Assembly (NCBI GenBank): GCA_046758465.1
Contig: JBHIAG010000020.1
Span: 1-23,461 of the forward strand
Length of the DNA stretch: 23,461 nucleotides
Source of the DNA: JBHIAG01 sp046758465
GTDB lineage: Bacteria > Acidobacteriota > Terriglobia > Acidiferrales > 2-02-FULL-67-57
Direction: 5' to 3'
Shown: in pieces, positions 6,481 through 14,162 of the stretch
How the letters are laid out: each line of letters starts with the position of its first letter
Position numbering within the stretch: the stretch's first letter is position 1
Translations under genes and position numbers: made by a program
The notes under the pieces: model-generated
What the model was told of the DNA's origin: nothing
Databases searched by the model: none
The model's input: only the letters and a program-made list of their open reading frames with translations

Positions 6481-9126
6481 ATGCCCCCGGAGCAAAAACG
6501 CCCGCGCCTCTATCTCATCGACGCCATGAGCTACATCTTCCGCGCCTACCACGCACCCATGAGCCAGCGCCTGGCCTCGCCCCAGGGCCTCCCTACCCAG
6601 GCGGTCTACTTCTTCGCCAACATGCTGCGCAAGCTGGTGCGCGAGCACGCGCCCGACTACCTGGTCGTGGTCTTCGAATCCAAGGGGCCCACCTTCCGCG
6701 ACACGCTCTATGCCGCCTACAAGGCCGAGCGCCCGCCCATGCCCGACGACCTGGCCGTGCAACTCCCCTACATCCGCCGGCTCTGCGAAGCCCTGCGCAT
6801 CCCCATCCTCGCATATGAAGGCTACGAAGCCGACGATGTCATCGGCACGCTCACCTGTCAGACAGCCCAGACCGGTCTCGAGGCGGTCGTCGTCTCCTCC
6901 GACAAGGACATGCTCCAGCTCGTCCGCGACGCCGTGCGCGTCTTCAGCCCCACGCGTGAGAAATTTTTCGATGCCCCCGAAGTCGAAGACTATTTCGGCG
7001 TCCCGCCGGAGAAAGTCGTGGACGTGGTGGCGCTGATGGGCGACGCGATTGACAACATCCCCGGCGCCAAGGGTATTGGCGAGAAAGGCGCGCGCAACCT
7101 CATCCGCCAGTACGGCTCGGTCGAGGCGGCGCTCGCGCACTTCGCCGAGGTCAAACAGAAAAACTACCGCGAAGCCTTGCGCGATCAGCGCGAGCAAATC
7201 CTGCTCTCGAAGAAGCTCGCCGCCATTCACACCGATGTGCCCATTTCCCTGGACGCCGAGCGCCTCCGCCGCGCCGAACCCGATCGTGAGGCCCTGCAGA
7301 GCCTGTTCGCCGAGTTGGGTTTCACCTCGCTGCTGAAAGAGCTGTTGCAGGCTCAAGGCCAGTCCCGCGCGGCCACCGCCGCACCCACCCGGCGCGACTA
7401 CCAGGAACTCAAGACGGCCGAAGAACTCAAGGCCCTCCTCGCTGGCACGCGCCCCCTTGCCCTCTGGTGTGAAACCGAAGGGGTGCCGCCGCTTGACCTC
7501 CGGCTCACGGCGCTCGCCTTCTCAGCCGCGCCCGGCCAGGCCTGCTGGATTCGGCTGGGCCTGCCCGCCGCGGCGGGCCTGCCCGCCGCGGCGGGCGAAC
7601 AACGCGCGGCCGTGCTCACAGCCGCGAAAGCGTTCCTCGAAGACGCTGCGGCTGCGAAGAGCCTCCACGACGCCAAGACCGCAACCCTGGCGCTGGCCGC
7701 CGAGGGTCTCGAGTTGCGCGGCGTCGCGCACGATACGCTGCTGTACTCCTACCTGCTCCAGCCGACCACCGCCAAACATGCGCTCGCCGACGCCGTGCTG
7801 CGCCACCTCAACCTGGCCGTTTCGGGCGCCGTCGCCGAGAAGGCGGACTTCGTTGCGCGCCTGGTGGCAAAGCTGCGCCCGGAGGTGGCGGCGCAGGATC
7901 TGGTCAACGTCTACGAGACCCTGGAATTGCCGCTGGTCCCGGTGCTGGCCCGCATGGAGCGCACCGGCATCCTGGTGGACACGGCCGCGCTCCGCGAGAT
8001 GGCGTGGGCATTCGAAGAAGAGCTCGGCCAGCTCACGGCACACATCCACCAGCTCGCCGGTGTCGAGTTCAACCTCAACTCCCCCAAGCAACTGGCCGAA
8101 ATCCTCTTCGAAAAACTCAACCTGCCCATGCCCCGGCGCTACGCCCGCGGCAAGGTGGCCTCGACCGCGGCCAACGTGCTGGAAGAACTGGCCGGGCTAC
8201 ACGAGCTGCCCGCCCGTGTGCTCGAATACCGCGAACTCGCCAAGCTCAAATCCACCTACATTGATGTCCTGCCCGGGAAGATTCACCCGCGCACCGCCCG
8301 CCTCCACACCAGCTTCAACCAGGCGGGCACGGCCACCGGGCGCCTCTCCTCGGCCGAACCCAACCTGCAAAACATCCCCATCCGCAGCGCCCTCGGCAAC
8401 AAGATTCGCGCCGCCTTTGTCGCCCCCCAGGGCTGGCGCCTGCTCTCGGCCGACTATTCGCAGATTGAGTTGCGGGTGCTGGCACACATGTCGGAAGACC
8501 CCGTGCTGCTCGATGCCTTCCGCCGCGGCGAAGACGTCCACGCCCGCACCGCGCAGGAAGTGCTGGGTGTCCCGCCGCTCCTGCAAACCTCCGAGCACCG
8601 CCGCATCGCCAAGATGATCAACTTCGGGATTATCTACGGCCTCACCGCCTTCGGCCTCGCCAGCCGGCTGGGCATCGAGTCGGCCGAGGCGCAGAAGTTG
8701 ATTGACGCCTACTTCCGCCGCTACGCGGGGGTGCGCGCCTTCCGCGAGCGCCTGCTCGCCGAAACCCGCCGCAGTGAGCTGACTCGCACGCTCTTCGGAC
8801 GCATGCGGCCCATCCCCGAGATCACCGCGCGCAACGCCACCCAGCGCAACTATGCCGAGCGCACCGCCCTCAATTCGCCCCTGCAAGGCACGGCAGCCGA
8901 CCTGATGAAGCTGGCGATGATCGCCGTCGAAGACCGCCTGCGCCGCGCCGGCCTGCGCAGCCGGATGCTCTTGCAGGTGCACGACGAGTTGTTGTTTGAA
9001 GTCCCCGCGGACGAGCTCGCCCGGGTGGAAAAAATCATTCCACCGGCGATGGAACAAGTGTATCCTTTACGCGTACCAGTCGGGGTGAACCTGTCGAGCG
9101 GGCCCAACTGGCGCGACCTCAAATAA
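6481..9126 (+). CDS. polA: DNA polymerase I
   Basis: This 881-residue polymerase fills gaps and removes primers. The N-terminal 5' nuclease domain is intact (YEADDVIGTL, SSDKDMLQLV, GDAIDNIPGAKGIGEKGA); it has VVFESKGPTFR where E. coli has VVFDAKGKTFR, an Asp-to-Glu change. The polymerase domain has motif A DYSQIELR (D658), motif B around KMINFGIIYG and motif C HDE (834-836). The middle 3'-5' exonuclease domain is shrunken. WCETE stands where FDTET is expected, the LKYD motif reads LHDA, and the late Y..DAD motif is missing, so proofreading is probably absent. A tandem palindrome pair adds LPAAAGLPAAAG at about 361-372. The start at 6481 is chosen because similarity begins there; the frame stays open upstream through repeats. 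A small secreted-protein gene follows 12 bp downstream. Confidence 0.96.
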   Translation: MPPEQKRPRLYLIDAMSYIFRAYHAPMSQRLASPQGLPTQAVYFFANMLRKLVREHAPDYLVVVFESKGPTFRDTLYAAYKAERPPMPDDLAVQLPYIRRLCEALRIPILAYEGYEADDVIGTLTCQTAQTGLEAVVVSSDKDMLQLVRDAVRVFSPTREKFFDAPEVEDYFGVPPEKVVDVVALMGDAIDNIPGAKGIGEKGARNLIRQYGSVEAALAHFAEVKQKNYREALRDQREQILLSKKLAAIHTDVPISLDAERLRRAEPDREALQSLFAELGFTSLLKELLQAQGQSRAATAAPTRRDYQELKTAEELKALLAGTRPLALWCETEGVPPLDLRLTALAFSAAPGQACWIRLGLPAAAGLPAAAGEQRAAVLTAAKAFLEDAAAAKSLHDAKTATLALAAEGLELRGVAHDTLLYSYLLQPTTAKHALADAVLRHLNLAVSGAVAEKADFVARLVAKLRPEVAAQDLVNVYETLELPLVPVLARMERTGILVDTAALREMAWAFEEELGQLTAHIHQLAGVEFNLNSPKQLAEILFEKLNLPMPRRYARGKVASTAANVLEELAGLHELPARVLEYRELAKLKSTYIDVLPGKIHPRTARLHTSFNQAGTATGRLSSAEPNLQNIPIRSALGNKIRAAFVAPQGWRLLSADYSQIELRVLAHMSEDPVLLDAFRRGEDVHARTAQEVLGVPPLLQTSEHRRIAKMINFGIIYGLTAFGLASRLGIESAEAQKLIDAYFRRYAGVRAFRERLLAETRRSELTRTLFGRMRPIPEITARNATQRNYAERTALNSPLQGTAADLMKLAMIAVEDRLRRAGLRSRMLLQVHDELLFEVPADELARVEKIIPPAMEQVYPLRVPVGVNLSSGPNWRDLK
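7560..7595. repeat. Tandem 18-bp palindromic element inside polA
   Basis: CCTGCCCGCCGCGGCGGG occurs twice head to tail (7560-7577 and 7578-7595). Each unit contains the perfect 14-bp palindrome CCCGCCGCGGCGGG. The unit is a multiple of three, so it is read through as LPAAAGLPAAAG in the exonuclease-like domain without breaking the frame. Confidence 0.85.
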
Positions 9127-9138
9127 CGGGAATCCGGG

Positions 9139-9858
9139 ATGAACCCGGACAAACATAAATTCCCACTTCTCCTCATTGCTCTGCTCGGCCTGCCGCTGTG
9201 GTTGTCCGCGATTGCCTCCGGGCAGGACCTGCCCGCCGAGCTGCCCACGCTGGAGGAGACGCTTGAAATCTTGCGGGATTCTCTCTGGGCGCAAGAAAAG
9301 TTCATCCTGATCCTCACGGGACGATTGACGGACAAACCCTTCCTGGTCGGACGCATGCGGGTGCCCGGCGGAACCTCGCCGGAGCGCTTGCCGGCCATCT
9401 ATCTCGTCCGCTGGGAGTCGGCCAAGCCGGTGACGCAAGCCTTTGCGCGCCTGGCGGAACTGGGCGAGCACACGCTGGCCCAGTTCCTGGCACAGCCCCC
9501 GTCCGGTCCGGTGGACCTGGACTCCGAATACTACGTCATCACCGTCAAAGCCAAGGAGCCGCCGCGACCCTCCTCCTACGACCTGTTTGCAGGCTTCATG
9601 GCAGCCGAGCTACAGGAACGCGCGGAACTGAGAACCTCGCGCCGCCTGAGCGTCCAGGCCGAGCGCGTGCTGCGCACGGGCGTGGGCGCAGCGGCCGCCG
9701 TGCACTTCTATTTCCCGCGCGCGGGGGAGGCCAGGCCCCTGATTGCCGCGGGGGAGGACTGGGTGGAGTTCTTCTTCACGGCTCGCCACAGCACCACCCT
9801 GAAGGTGAAATTCAAAAGGGAAGCGCTGCGGCTCGCCGACGGCCTGCCGAAACGTTAG
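9139..9858 (+). CDS. Small secreted protein of unknown function (paralogue of 18527-19291)
   Basis: This 239-residue protein has an N-terminal signal peptide (LLLIALLGLPLWLSAIASGQ). I recognise no named domain. It resembles the protein at 18527-19291 in three places: a LEETLEILRDSLWAQEK / WSKKECLKLLRNSPWTKQK helix, a YLVRWESAKPVTQAFARL / YQVQLRSALPVRQAIVRL strand-helix, and a C-terminal FYFPRAGEARPL / LVFPRQSEGQPL segment followed by a charged amphipathic beta region. It starts 12 bp after the polA stop, so the two are probably co-transcribed, although no functional link is apparent. It is likely periplasmic or secreted. Confidence 0.8.
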   Translation: MNPDKHKFPLLLIALLGLPLWLSAIASGQDLPAELPTLEETLEILRDSLWAQEKFILILTGRLTDKPFLVGRMRVPGGTSPERLPAIYLVRWESAKPVTQAFARLAELGEHTLAQFLAQPPSGPVDLDSEYYVITVKAKEPPRPSSYDLFAGFMAAELQERAELRTSRRLSVQAERVLRTGVGAAAAVHFYFPRAGEARPLIAAGEDWVEFFFTARHSTTLKVKFKREALRLADGLPKR

Positions 9859-9913
9859 CGTGTGCGGCTGCGCCCCGCGGGCCGCGGCGAGGCGTGGAGG
9901 CAGCTCCGGGCAG

Positions 9914-9943
9914 TTGCCGCGGCTGCGCTGGTTGTCCTAAACT
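9914..9943 (+). promoter_or_regulatory. Promoter candidate (TTGCCG-18-TAAACT)
   Basis: TTGCCG at 9914-9919 and TAAACT at 9938-9943 are 18 bp apart, within the noncoding stretch upstream of the small membrane protein at 9998. The boxes are plausible but not close to consensus at the -35. Confidence 0.45.
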
Positions 9944-9997
9944 CGACCCCCCGGGTCCGGGCAGACTCGGAAATTCCAGGCAAGGAGGCGCGGAGCG

Positions 9998-10303
9998 ATG
10001 GTGGAGTACGAGCGACGTCGCACGGAGCGGGAGAAGTACGGAGCCTTGCGGGCGCTAGCCCAACTGAACCGTTTTTACAGCTACACCTCGCTGGTGCTGG
10101 GTATCCTGGCCGCAGCCATGGTCATGGCGTTTGCCGAGATGCCGGGACCGGCAAAGCTCATCTTCGTGTTCGTCTTCCTGCTGTCGGGTGGGTTTGGCTT
10201 CTTCCACCTGCAGGCGCAGGCGCAGATGATTTACATTCTGTTTGACATCGCCCGCAACAGCCGGGTGAGCTGCGAATTGTTGGAACAAACACCCGAACAG
10301 TGA
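9998..10303 (+). CDS. Small two-helix membrane protein of unknown function
   Basis: This 101-residue protein has a basic N-terminal segment (MVEYERRRTEREKYG), two hydrophobic helices at about 30-47 (YTSLVLGILAAAMVMAF) and 53-74 (AKLIFVFVFLLSGGFGFFHL), and a short polar tail. The start is well supported by AAGGAGG at 9982-9988, 9 bases before the ATG. Both ends are expected in the cytoplasm if the arginine-rich N-terminus stays inside. I do not recognise a family. The rhodanese gene follows after 80 bp, with a palindrome between them, so co-transcription is possible. Confidence 0.8.
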   Translation: MVEYERRRTEREKYGALRALAQLNRFYSYTSLVLGILAAAMVMAFAEMPGPAKLIFVFVFLLSGGFGFFHLQAQAQMIYILFDIARNSRVSCELLEQTPEQ

Positions 10304-10313
10304 CTTCGCGGCA

Positions 10314-10337
10314 GCCTGCCCCTTGCCGGCGGCAGGC
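10314..10337. repeat. GC-rich palindrome between membrane-protein and rhodanese genes
   Basis: GCCTGCC at 10314-10320 pairs with GGCAGGC at 10331-10337 across a 10-base centre that itself contains GCCGGC. It lies 11 bases after the stop of the small membrane protein. There is no T-run, so it is better explained as a member of the CCTGCC palindrome family than as a terminator. Confidence 0.6.
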
Positions 10338-10383
10338 AGGCACCCGTCCCCTGCCCGACCCGGCCCCGCGTAAGGAGAGAGCA

Positions 10384-10761
10384 ATGGCCAAGCAACATGC
10401 ACCGCGCTTTCTAGCGCTGGTCGAGGAAGCGAAGCAGCGCATCCGCGAGATCCGCGTGCCGGAGTTGAAGAACAAGCTCGAGGCCGGCGGCGGCTTCCAC
10501 GTGGTGGACGTACGCGAAGACACGGAGTGGGCCGCCGGGCACATCCCGGGAGCGCAACATCTCTCGAAGGGCATCCTCGAGCGCGACATCGAGGCTGCCA
10601 TCCCCGACCCCAACGCCGAAATCATCCTCTACTGCGGCGGCGGCTTCCGCTCTGCCCTCGCCGCCGACAATCTTCAGAAGATGGGCTACCCGCGCGTCCT
10701 CTCGCTCGCCGGCGGCTGGCGCGCCTGGTGCGAAGCTGGCTTCCCGGTGGCGAAAGATTAG
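10384..10761 (+). CDS. Single-domain rhodanese-like protein
   Basis: This 125-residue protein has one rhodanese fold. VVDVRE and the WAAGHIPGAQHLSKG segment are typical, and the active-site loop is CGGGFRS with its cysteine at about residue 82. Such proteins carry or transfer sulfane sulfur as a Cys persulfide. The start at 10384 follows TAAGGAG at 10371-10377 at a good distance; the frame upstream runs through the palindrome and is not coding. There is no signal peptide, so it is cytoplasmic. The N-terminal 25 residues form a charged helix before the fold. The sulfur donor and acceptor cannot be inferred from the neighbours. Confidence 0.92.
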   Translation: MAKQHAPRFLALVEEAKQRIREIRVPELKNKLEAGGGFHVVDVREDTEWAAGHIPGAQHLSKGILERDIEAAIPDPNAEIILYCGGGFRSALAADNLQKMGYPRVLSLAGGWRAWCEAGFPVAKD

Positions 10762-10823
10762 CGGCGCCTCCCGCGCAACCCGGCTTTTGATTCCTCGCGC
10801 TCGAAGACGGTGGTGATTCAAAG

Positions 10824-11264
10824 ATGCCCGCGAAGCCTCTCTGGAGATGTCCCACATGTAGGCGGCGGTTTGCCCATCGCAACCAATGGCATTCCTGTGG
10901 CCGCTATACGGTCAAAGAGCACTTGACGGGTAAAAGCCCCCGCGTGCTCGCCCTGTACAAGCGGTTTCTCACCCTGGTCAGGCGCTGCGGGCGCGTCACT
11001 GTTGTCGCTACCAAAACCCGCATTGGCTTTCAGGCACGGATAACGTTTGCCGATGTGATGGTGAAGAAAGCCTAGCTTGACGCCTGCGTGCTTCTCGCCC
11101 GCCGGTTGAAAAACCCGCGCTGCAGAAAAATCGAGTCACTCTCCCCGCGCCATCACGCTCACCATTTCCGCATTCAATCGCCGGAGGAATTGGACCACGA
11201 GGTTTGGGGCTGGTTGCGAGCAGCCTATGCGGTGGGCCAGCAAAAACACCTGTCGAAACGATAG
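10824..11264 (+). pseudogene. DUF5655-type protein gene interrupted by an in-frame TAG
   Basis: The first 83 codons encode a protein with a zinc-ribbon-like start (CPTCRRRFAHRNQWHSCG) and the KSPRVLALYKRFLTLVRR and KTRIGFQARITFADV segments I associate with DUF5655. A TAG at 11073-11075 ends it, yet the same frame continues to a TAG at 11262-11264 with clear family-like sequence: LDACVLLARRLKNPRCRKIE, then HHAHHFRIQSPEELD and WLRAAYAVGQQKHL. Without the stop the product would be 146 residues. In relatives I recall, a tryptophan stands at this point, so one TGG-to-TAG change would explain it. The start has no strong ribosome-binding site. It could be a young pseudogene, a sequencing error or, less likely, a readthrough gene. 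The function is unknown. Confidence 0.8.
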
Positions 11265-11314
11265 ATATTATGATATATGCCGGGCACCAACAGAAATTTT
11301 CCGGAGGTTCGCTG

Positions 11315-12430
11315 ATGATCCGACGCTCCTTTTCCCGCCTGCGCTTGCTCCTGATGCTCCTGGCCGCGGTGCCGCTGGCGGCCCAGACCCCGACTCGTCT
11401 GCCGGCCGACAAGGTCGAGAAAATCGAAGCGGTCATCACGGCCGCGATGGCGCGGGAAAACATCCCGGGGCTCTCGGTGGCCATCGTCGCCGACCACCAG
11501 CTCCGCTTCGCGAACGGCTATGGCTTCGCCGACCTGGAGAACAAAGTCCCGGCCAAGGCCACCACCGTCTATCGCCTGGCTTCCATCTCGAAGACCATCA
11601 CCGCGGTGGCGGTAATGCAACTGGCCGAGCGCGGCCAGCTTGACCTGGACGCCCCCATCGAAAAGTATTGTCCCGCCTTTCCCGAAAAGCGCTGGCCGAT
11701 TACCGCGCGCCAGTTGCTCGCCCATCTTGGCGGCATCCGCCACTACAAGAGCCGCAACGAAAGCAACAGCACGCGCCACTACCCGAGCCTGGTCGCGGGG
11801 CTGGCGATGTTCAAGCACGATCCCCTGCTGCACGAACCGGGCACTAAGTTTCACTACACCACCTTCGGCTACAGCCTGCTGGGCTGTGCGCTCCAGGGCG
11901 CTTCCGGGATGAGCTACATGGACTACGTCCGGGAAAACATCTTCCGGCCCGCCGCGATGGTGCGCATGCGGGCCGACAACGTCTACGAGATTATTCCCAA
12001 CCGCGCCCAGGGCTACCGCCAGACACAAAGCGGGGAACTGCGCAATTCCAGCCTCGCCGACACCAGCTACAAGATTCCCGGCGGTGGACTTTGTTCGACG
12101 GTCGAAGACCTGGCCAAATTCGCCCTCGCCCTCCAGACCGCCGCCTTGGTCAAGCAGGAAACCCTGGAGCAGATGTGGACACCCCAGAAGACGCGCGACG
12201 ACCAGCAGATTCGGCGGCGCGGCGCGGCATCCTACGGCCTGGGCTGGAGCCTCGTCGAGCGAAACGGCCGGAAAGAGGTGGGGCACGGGGGGGCCCAGCA
12301 GCGCGTGAGCACTTTTCTCTACATGCTGCCGGAAGAGGAGTTTGCCCTGGTGCTGATGGTCAACTTGGAGGGCATCGGCTCGAGGTTGCGTGTCCTCGCG
12401 CGCCAAATTGCCGACATTGTTCTCGAATAG
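11315..12430 (+). CDS. Secreted beta-lactamase-family serine hydrolase
   Basis: This 371-residue protein starts with a signal peptide (MIRRSFSRLRLLLMLLAAVP then LAAQ). The fold is class C beta-lactamase/penicillin-binding-protein-like: the nucleophile motif S90-I-S-K93 lies in RLASISKTITAVAVMQLA, and an HGG motif stands near the end (VGHGGAQQR) at the KTG-equivalent position. The usual YxN motif reads Y-T-T in FHYTTFGYSLLG, which is unusual. Family members include esterases, D-aminopeptidases and peptidoglycan DD-peptidases, so the substrate is open; true beta-lactam resistance is not implied. GGAGG at 11303-11307 supports the ATG at 11315 over an earlier in-frame start at 11204, which would overlap the DUF5655 remnant. 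An AT-rich patch at 11261-11278 may hold its -10 box. Confidence 0.9.
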   Translation: MIRRSFSRLRLLLMLLAAVPLAAQTPTRLPADKVEKIEAVITAAMARENIPGLSVAIVADHQLRFANGYGFADLENKVPAKATTVYRLASISKTITAVAVMQLAERGQLDLDAPIEKYCPAFPEKRWPITARQLLAHLGGIRHYKSRNESNSTRHYPSLVAGLAMFKHDPLLHEPGTKFHYTTFGYSLLGCALQGASGMSYMDYVRENIFRPAAMVRMRADNVYEIIPNRAQGYRQTQSGELRNSSLADTSYKIPGGGLCSTVEDLAKFALALQTAALVKQETLEQMWTPQKTRDDQQIRRRGAASYGLGWSLVERNGRKEVGHGGAQQRVSTFLYMLPEEEFALVLMVNLEGIGSRLRVLARQIADIVLE

Positions 12431-12473
12431 CAGACTGCGCTCATCTTCTCCGTTGAGCGCGCCACGGCACGCG

Positions 12474-12502
12474 TTGACTTTCACGGCCGTCATCTCTAGG
12501 AT
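12474..12502 (+). promoter_or_regulatory. Sigma-70-type promoter of the cyclase-family gene (TTGACT-17-TAGGAT)
   Basis: TTGACT at 12474-12479 and TAGGAT at 12497-12502 are 17 bp apart. The boxes and spacing are identical to the promoter at 55-83. The leader to the ATG at 12558 is about 48 bases and includes AAGGAGG. Confidence 0.7.
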
Positions 12503-12557
12503 GGCGGTCATTTCTGTGCATGCGCAACATTCCGGCTGACCTGATAAGGAGGGGACA

Positions 12558-13370
12558 ATGAAGCGGCTGACCGTTGCTGCGGCGCTGCTGGTGGTAGGAA
12601 TCTTGCTCGGCTACTGGTGGCACGAGCTCCGCGTGGCGCCGCCGCTAGCTCAGTTTGTCATGGCGAAGCGCATTGTGGACCTCTCGGTCACCATCACCGA
12701 GGATTTGCCGCTGCGGCACCTGGGAGCGCGGGCAGTGCAGTTCCTGCAATTTCCTTCCAAAACCTCGTTCAAGAAGCGCGTCATCGAGCAGCCCAACCTC
12801 TACGTTTCGACCTCGACGTACGAGCTGTGGAACCATGGGGGCACCCACCTCGACCCGGCCAACCACTTCATCAAAGGGGCGCTCTCCGCTGACGCCTACC
12901 CGCTGACGAAACTCATCGGGCCGGCGCGGGTGCTCGACTTCCGCGACAAACCCCGCGACGAGCCCATCACCCTCGCCGACCTCAAGAACAAAGGCATCCA
13001 GGCGGGCGACATCGTGATTGTCTATACCGGCTACCAGCCGCCTACGCACGACAGCGACTGGCCCAGCTACCCCTATCTCTCCGGCGAAGCCGCCGAGTGG
13101 CTGGCGCAACTCCCCATCAAAACCTTCGCCACCGACATGCCAGGTACCGTCAGCCTCCGCCGCCTCCCGGAGTTGCTGAGCAGCGGCAAGACCCCTGGCG
13201 AGGTGGGACCCGAGCATCTGGCCTTTCTCACCCGGGAGATTCCCAACATCGAGGGGCTGACGAACCTGGAGTCGCTCGTAGGCGAGCCGAACGTCGTCTT
13301 TGTGGGGTTCCCGCTCAAGGTGAAGGACTCAGACGGCGGGCTGATGCGCGCGGCGGCACTGGTCTATTGA
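12558..13370 (+). CDS. Membrane-anchored cyclase / kynurenine-formamidase-like hydrolase
   Basis: This 270-residue protein has an N-terminal hydrophobic anchor (LTVAAALLVVGILLGYWW) and then a cyclase-family domain. The metal-binding signature HGGTHLDPANHF is at about residues 95-106, and IVDLSVTITEDLP marks the usual start of the fold. Relatives hydrolyse amide or ester bonds with divalent metal, as in kynurenine formamidase and isatin hydrolase. The M at about residue 35 just before AKRIVDLSV looks like an ancestral cytoplasmic start, with the anchor as an added front end. AAGGAGG lies 7 bases before the ATG. The protein is probably held on the outer face of the inner membrane. No tryptophan pathway genes are nearby, so the substrate is unknown. 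Confidence 0.87.
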   Translation: MKRLTVAAALLVVGILLGYWWHELRVAPPLAQFVMAKRIVDLSVTITEDLPLRHLGARAVQFLQFPSKTSFKKRVIEQPNLYVSTSTYELWNHGGTHLDPANHFIKGALSADAYPLTKLIGPARVLDFRDKPRDEPITLADLKNKGIQAGDIVIVYTGYQPPTHDSDWPSYPYLSGEAAEWLAQLPIKTFATDMPGTVSLRRLPELLSSGKTPGEVGPEHLAFLTREIPNIEGLTNLESLVGEPNVVFVGFPLKVKDSDGGLMRAAALVY

Positions 13371-13388
13371 CGCCGGCCCGTGCGGCCA

Positions 13389-14150
13389 CTAGAGGATTCG
13401 CAGCAGGAGGAACGTAGCGTCGTCGGCGAGCTGACGCCGCCGGTTGCGGGCCGAAGGCAGTGGCAGCCGCGACACGAGATGGTCGGCAAGGGCGAGAGCG
13501 GAAGCGGTGGAGGCACTTTCAAGCACCCCGCGCACCACCGCCTCCCCGTCGCGCACACGGCGGTTTTCGAGCGAGTCCACCAGGCCATCGGTGAAGAAGA
13601 GTACGCGGTCGCCCGGCTCGAGTTGCACCTCTTGCTGCTCGTAGGTGACTTCGTCGAACAACCCCAGCGGCAAGCCGGCGACTTCGATGCGGCGCGTGCG
13701 GCCGCCCCGGCAGAGCAAGGGAAAGGGCAGGCCGGCGTTGGCGTAGGCGAGCTGGCGCCGCTCGACGTCCAGCACAGCGTAGCCCAGGGTGCAGAACTTG
13801 TCGGGAATGGGGCGCAGGCGGAGCCGACGGTTCAGGAAGTCCAGCACGCGTGCCGGGGGGTTGCTGCTTTTATGCAGGCCGCGCATAATACCGCTGACCA
13901 GCGCAGCGTACATCGCGCCTTCGAGCCCTTTGCCCTGGACGTCACCCAGGTAGAGACCCATCAACTCGGGCGTGGGCTGGAAGTAGTCGTAGAAGTCGCC
14001 GGCAACGACCTGCGCGGGGGCGAAGCGGGCAACGAGTTCAAACCGCGGCAACGCCCCCAGCGGCATCGGCAGCAGGCTGCGCTGCACGGCGCGGGCCAGT
14101 TCGAGCTGGTGGTTGACAGTGGCGCGCCTTCGCTCTCTGCGCTGGGGCAT
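13389..14150 (-). CDS. SpoIIE/PP2C-type Ser/Thr protein phosphatase (RsbU-like)
   Basis: This 253-residue protein consists of a short N-terminal helix (NHQLELARAVQRSLLP) and a PPM/SpoIIE phosphatase domain. The metal-binding motifs are VVAGDFYDYF, GDVQGKGLEGA, FFTDGLVDS and DDATFLLLRI. Such enzymes usually dephosphorylate anti-sigma-factor antagonists in partner-switching pathways. There is no sensor domain (no PAS, GAF or response-regulator part) and no anti-sigma or antagonist gene beside it, so its partner is elsewhere. It converges on the cyclase gene with an 18-bp gap and diverges from the CapA-like gene. The -10 box ends 12 bases before the ATG and there is no Shine-Dalgarno sequence. 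Confidence 0.93.
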   Translation of the reverse strand: MPQRRERRRATVNHQLELARAVQRSLLPMPLGALPRFELVARFAPAQVVAGDFYDYFQPTPELMGLYLGDVQGKGLEGAMYAALVSGIMRGLHKSSNPPARVLDFLNRRLRLRPIPDKFCTLGYAVLDVERRQLAYANAGLPFPLLCRGGRTRRIEVAGLPLGLFDEVTYEQQEVQLEPGDRVLFFTDGLVDSLENRRVRDGEAVVRGVLESASTASALALADHLVSRLPLPSARNRRRQLADDATFLLLRIL

Positions 14151-14162
14151 AGGAGGGTCGCA

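Noticed and set aside
10300..10383. A longer rhodanese starting near 10300
   Set aside because: The added codons run through a palindrome and a proline-rich stretch, whereas TAAGGAG stands just ahead of the ATG at 10384.
11073..11075. TAG as a recoded sense codon
   Set aside because: TAG ends several normal genes here (for example 9858, 10761 and 12430), and a single disrupted gene is better explained by mutation or sequence error.
11204..11314. An earlier start for the serine hydrolase
   Set aside because: It would overlap the second half of the DUF5655 gene and bury the signal peptide; GGAGG points to 11315.
11225..12511. A 428-codon open frame on the minus strand opposite the serine hydrolase
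   Set aside because: It is the antisense shadow of a gene with clear active-site motifs and a signal peptide; GC-rich codon use keeps the opposite frame open. The translation has no domain-like pattern. The same applies to long minus-strand frames at 335-1231, 1247-2302, 6172-7356, 8197-9057, 14038-15144 and 16973-18256, and to the + frame at 2310-3446.
14114..14119. TTGACA as the -35 box of the CapA-like gene
   Set aside because: It is a perfect -35 hexamer but lies inside the phosphatase coding region and has no -10 box at 16-18 bp spacing.
4134..14150. A kinase-phosphatase signalling system spanning the Ser/Thr kinase and the SpoIIE phosphatase
   Set aside because: The genes are 7 kb apart, on opposite strands, with separate promoters and no anti-sigma or antagonist gene; co-location alone does not support a joint system.
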